Source: Osedax fenrisi
Taxonomy: Eukaryota; Annelida; Polychaeta; Sabellida; Siboglinidae
Assembly: GCA_964019155.1 (NCBI GenBank)
Contig: OZ025239.1
Coordinates: forward strand, 94,087,705-94,151,704
Reading direction: 5' to 3'
DNA: 64,000 nt
Part shown: positions 51,760 through 64,000 of the stretch, piece by piece
How the letters are laid out: each line of letters opens with the position of its first letter
How positions within the stretch are numbered: the first letter of the stretch is position 1
The notes under the pieces: model-generated
Databases searched by the model: none
The model's input: the letters and a program-made list of their open reading frames with translations, nothing else
Told to the model about the DNA's origin: nothing
Program-made: the position numbers and the translations under genes

Positions 51760-53734
51760 TGATAGAAATGCCATAATCAATATCGGAGTCATTGAATGCA
51801 CACAGGTACACGGTGCTATGTGAGTTTAACATTAGTGGTATTGCGTATATCTAGTATTGATAATGTATTATCTATTATTAATGATTTATGATGAACAGCA
51901 TATATAAGATCATGGTTTTGTAGATGAGAGATACTCTATTGAATTATGGGAGGTTTTATAACGTATATATATGTGTGACCTTCAGGTAACTAGGGGTTAA
52001 ATAAGGTTTCAAATTGACATGGAGAAATAAGGATTATTATTTAACTATATAACTATTTAATGTTACTTTTTTATTTGAAGACTTTATATTGAGTTATTTT
52101 TCATATTATCATAACAATAATTTAAACAATAATATAAATGATAAAGATCTATTTAAAATAACTATTGTAATATGGTTCATTATCTATTAATCTAATTAGA
52201 ATTATTTAAATAAAATTTAATTGTAAAGTATATATTTTTTATTATATTTATATTTTTTTTTCAGATTACGTTAAAAAGAATACTAGTATTTAAGAGATTT
52301 AACTAGGTTTAATGAATATGACAGATAGCAAGTAGAGACAAACTAATTTATCTCGTAGCATATCTTCACCTAAAATAACTTTGTTTTAAATAATTCATAA
52401 CATAAAAATAGATTGAAAAGAACAAATTATATATTATATTATAATCAAATTACAAATTATATTTGACAAGCGAAATAATAAATCTACTGCATTTTATAAA
52501 AGAAGATACTAGAATCATAATCATAGATATCATTACATAACAAAATGTAAATCTAGTGTTCTAAAACTTTATTAATAATGTTATAAGATATAAATATATA
52601 ATATTAAATCAATAGAATAAGAAATACTACCACATACAAGAGGGATTAAGTTTTAAAAGCAAATAAATGTTTATATCTAACAATATATCACTATAAAGCA
52701 GTCGAAATTTAGATACCTTAAGAAAGAAATTGTTTAATATTTTAACCTTGCATTAAAATATGATAATATACAAATACACATCTCGTGTATAAAATAGGCT
52801 TACTATATACTTGATTCTTACTAATAATAATACTTAATTATTAATATATTAACTAATAGTAATAGTATATTTACTTGTATTAAAATAGTAGGTAGAGTAA
52901 TAGTAGTAGTAGTAGTAGTATTTATATTCTCAAATATTATAATTATATATATATATATATGTATATAATAATAGTGATAAATAGTATAAATCCCATCTAA
53001 AAAGAAAGAAATGTATGTTATATGTTAAAATTTCCCATTTTTCTATATACTAACTAGGGTTAGACATTATCATTAATTACAACACCTCATTAACCCTATA
53101 AAGAACTGTATACTTTTTAATTATAATTATATAAATAAACACATAAATTAAATTAACCTAATATGAAATTTGTTATATATATATACTTATGAAACTACTA
53201 TAAGACAAACTTGAAAAAGTGATAGATATTTATTGATATTAAATTTATAAAGATTAAGCTAAGAATTTATAAATGACTAATGGAGTTAAGCCATTCATTT
53301 AATTTATGTACCAATAACATTTTATAAAAATAACAAATAATAATTGCATGTAGGATACAATATTATGTAATAGTTTCGAGAATATACCTTTATAAATATT
53401 CTATATAATAAGCAATAGAAATTAATAATTATTTCTGATTATAATATGATTAAATATCACCTAGTAACATGACTTAGTACCATCACCATTCCCTCATACT
53501 AGTAAGCATTACTCGGCTATAAAGATTCTTTATCTGCAATTAATCAAATGTTTACAAATAAACAAAACTAACTTATCTGAGAGTGGAATCTTTTGTGAAG
53601 AGTAATATGCCTATTTCAGTATATACTATGATGATGATGGTGAAGTAGGGTTCATTAGGCATAGTAATAAAGTGATTACACTCCTCGTAAGTGCATGTAA
53701 TATAAGTAATAACAACAACAATAACCAAATGAAC

Positions 53735-53773
53735 GTTCTTATTACTTCCACGATAAATGGAAGTAATAAGAAC
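53735..53773. repeat. Hairpin with 16-nt perfect arms
   Basis: GTTCTTATTACTTCCA (53735-53750) and its exact complement (53758-53773) are separated by 7 bases. Confidence 0.85.
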
Positions 53774-54697
53774 AAAATATAAAAGTGTAGAATAATATAA
53801 GGAAATTAGATAGAGGATAGATATCGGATCTTTAGACGATATTCTTATATCATTCTATATATACATATATCTTTTTATATATACATATTTAGGTGTTTAT
53901 ATTTGTGGATGATTTATAATATATACATTTCATTTTATAGAATAGTAATTTATTCATCACAAAGATATTAAAAATGGATACATTAAAACGATATAAATTG
54001 CATAGAATAGGGTTAATACATTATAAGTAGATTGGCACATAATCAAAGATCCTGGTAGTAATTATGATGTAATAAATAGGTAGGTAGTTAACAAATATAT
54101 ACAATAGTATTTAAAAGTATATAACAGTATATATTTATATATATATATATATAATATTATATAACATTGTGGACATTATATAACAGTATATAATATTGCG
54201 TGATATAACAGTGTATGAACAATTGTAAACGTATAAACACTGTGCGGTGTGTGACTATGTTGGCTAACAAGTAAGTTTGTTAATAATAATAGAATATATT
54301 AGTATAATATATAACATCGGGAAGTATCGGGTATAAATATAACGTGCGTTGGTCGTGTGAGTATGTAGGGAGTATTATGCAATAGTTGGTGTTATCGAGG
54401 AATATGAGGGCGCGACTACGATGACCTATTGACCTTCGTAAAGGGCGCTGCAAAGATTTCCCGAAGTAAAGATATATCACCCCTATCGGGCCAACGTAAT
54501 TAGGAGTGAGTTGTTTTCATGGGGCGGCTGGTGGGAAAGAGGGTTGTAATACTAATCATTGAAATGAATATAGTAATCACTGAATTATAATTCAATGTGT
54601 AAATAAAATTTCAAACAATTTTTTCAAATAACTATATAATTCAATTTTCCTTTTTATATTTGAATAATATATAGAACAAATATATATATAAGTGTAA

Positions 54698-55129
54698 TAT
54701 CAAGGACAGGACATCTGCTCGCTATATCTGTTTACTCGGAAATATATACTTTTAAGTGATATATTTAATTATATTAAAATAATTTCAACCCTTGAATCAA
54801 AGATATCAGAGATATTTATTAGTAAAATAAAATGCATTCATATTTTCACTTTATATTTGTATATAAATATTTTATTAAAATTACGAATTTATTTATAAAG
54901 TGGGTTTGAATGATGTTTTTTAATATACTCTTCATGTTGACATTAAAATAATATTATGTGTATTCATATTGAAATCATTAATTTAAAAGCGAGTTTTCGC
55001 ATTGATTTATATATAAATTACAAATATGTACCTACTCCCAGCTGTAGCATGATACAATACGATAAAATCACTCAATCGTAAGATAACAAGTTTAAAAAAT
55101 ATGATTTAGCAGATGTCCTGACTTTGATA
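54698..55129 (+). mobile_element. MITE-Y copy B
   Basis: 432 bp beginning TATCAAGGACAGGACATCTG and ending CAGATGTCCTGACTTTGATA, imperfect 22-nt TIRs. Internal blocks match 7173-7560. It lies in the 3' flank of AGPAT5. Confidence 0.7.
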
Positions 55130-55327
55130 TAGTGAACACTTATTTTTATATAATAAGTTGAATTATAATTATGATTTCTATGGCAAAGTTGAATGTGAGA
55201 TACGAAATCTAACTTATTTTTTAGTTCCGATAAAAATATCTAAGATAAAGATTAATCTCGGGGGCGTATCTAGTGACGGGGTAACGTATCTTTACTCGGG
55301 AAGACTGGTGGCGCCCCCCGCCGCCGC

Positions 55328-63220
<7,893 letters not shown>

Positions 63221-63276
63221 CTGCAATGACACAGAGGTCAGCAGAGGTCATATTAGGTTAGCACAGGGGGAGGACG

Positions 63277-63526
63277 TAGTAGTAGTAGTAGTAGCAGTAG
63301 CAGTAGCAGTAGCAGTAGCAGTAGCAGTAGCAGTAGCAGTGGCAGTGGCAGTGGTAGTGGTAGTGGTAGTGGTAGTGGTAGTGGTAGTGGTAGTGGTAGT
63401 GGTAGTGGTAGTGGTAGTGGTAGTAGTAGCAGTAGCAGTAGCAGTAGCAGTAGCAGTAGCAGTAGCAGTAGCAGTAGCAGTAGCAGTAGCAGTAGCAGTA
63501 GCAGTAGCAGTAGCAGTAGCAGTAGC

Positions 63527-63603
<77 letters not shown>

Positions 63604-63736
63604 TGGTAGTGGTAGTGGTAGTAGCGGTAGCGGCAGCGGAAGCGGTAGCGGTAGCGGTAGCGGTAGTAGTGGTAGTAGTAGCAGTAGCAGTAGCAGTAGC
63701 AGTAGCAGTAGCAGTAGCAGTAGCAGTAGCAGTAGC

Positions 63737-63806
<70 letters not shown>
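63277..63806 (+). repeat. Compound trinucleotide array (AGT/AGC/GGT)n
   Basis: About 530 bases of GTA/GCA/GTG-type triplets in blocks of pure (AGC AGT), (GGT AGT) and (AGT). It lies in the AGPAT5 intron just upstream of exon 63090-63220. The long Val/Ala and Leu/Pro ORFs on both strands are products of the repeat. Confidence 0.96.
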
Positions 63807-64000
63807 ATATAATACTACTAATATTATATATAATATTTATACAATAAATGGTGAAAGTCATATTTCATTTATACTTTTTATTTATAAAAGAGTAAAGAAT
63901 GTCTTGCTTTTTTTTCTTAATACGGTCATACTGGTTCATTGGTCTTCTGATATAACTCTGCATTCTTTACTCTATTACAATTATTAGCATTTTTTTCCTT

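Larger units (their letters stand above)
51760..55327. other. Convergent intergenic region RNF146 / AGPAT5
   Basis: AT-rich. It contains a 39-nt hairpin (53735-53773), a lone MITE-X-like terminus GCAAAGATTTCCCGAAGTAA at about 54450, and a MITE-Y copy (54698-55129). No gene seen; the 3' UTRs of both genes should end here. Confidence 0.6.

Overview
This window is nuclear DNA from an animal, almost certainly an invertebrate. It is very AT-rich and full of microsatellites. It carries five recognisable protein genes split into many small GT-AG exons, and the exons are clearly more GC-rich than the introns. All five genes have clear human counterparts, and RNF146 with a RING followed by a WWE domain points to Metazoa. 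The species cannot be named from the sequence alone. The introns hold CR1/L2-type LINE fragments and several MITE families.

Layout. 1-4080: minus-strand LINE remnant (RT, then endonuclease), interrupted by a 344-bp foldback element and two 38-nt hairpin insertions. 4763-30194 (+): complete AP-3 complex beta subunit gene, 28 coding exons, 1122 residues. 33797-35654 (+): complete tubulin-folding cofactor A (TBCA), 4 exons. 37875-43128 (-): HINT3-like histidine-triad protein, 5 exons seen, first exon not found. 44491-51584 (+): RNF146, 3 exons, in divergent orientation to HINT3. 55328-63220 (-): AGPAT5-like lysophosphatidic acid acyltransferase, last 6 exons; its 5' end lies beyond the window. 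Every exon junction given here was joined by hand and keeps reading frame.

The genes do not form a pathway: they serve endosomal/lysosomal cargo sorting (AP-3), tubulin folding (TBCA), nucleotide hydrolysis (HINT3), PAR-dependent ubiquitylation (RNF146) and phospholipid synthesis (AGPAT5). Their order does carry information. AP3B1-TBCA are neighbours in human 5q14 and HINT3/RNF146 lie close together in human 6q22, so two ancient linkages appear to be kept side by side.

The most unusual signals concern splicing and mobile DNA. (1) The intron before AP3B exon 3 has tandemly copied its own 3' splice site plus the first 33 exon bases five times. (2) An AGPAT5 5' splice site is duplicated 54 bp downstream in frame, predicting an 18-residue insertion isoform. 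(3) 23 of 41 introns have T at donor position +3, which is rare in animals. (4) Paralogous MITE copies within the window act as empty sites that prove two nested insertions with 8-bp and 3-bp target duplications. (5) A TIR-bounded element is made of two alternating satellite monomers. No prokaryotic-type system, CRISPR array, rRNA or tRNA was seen.
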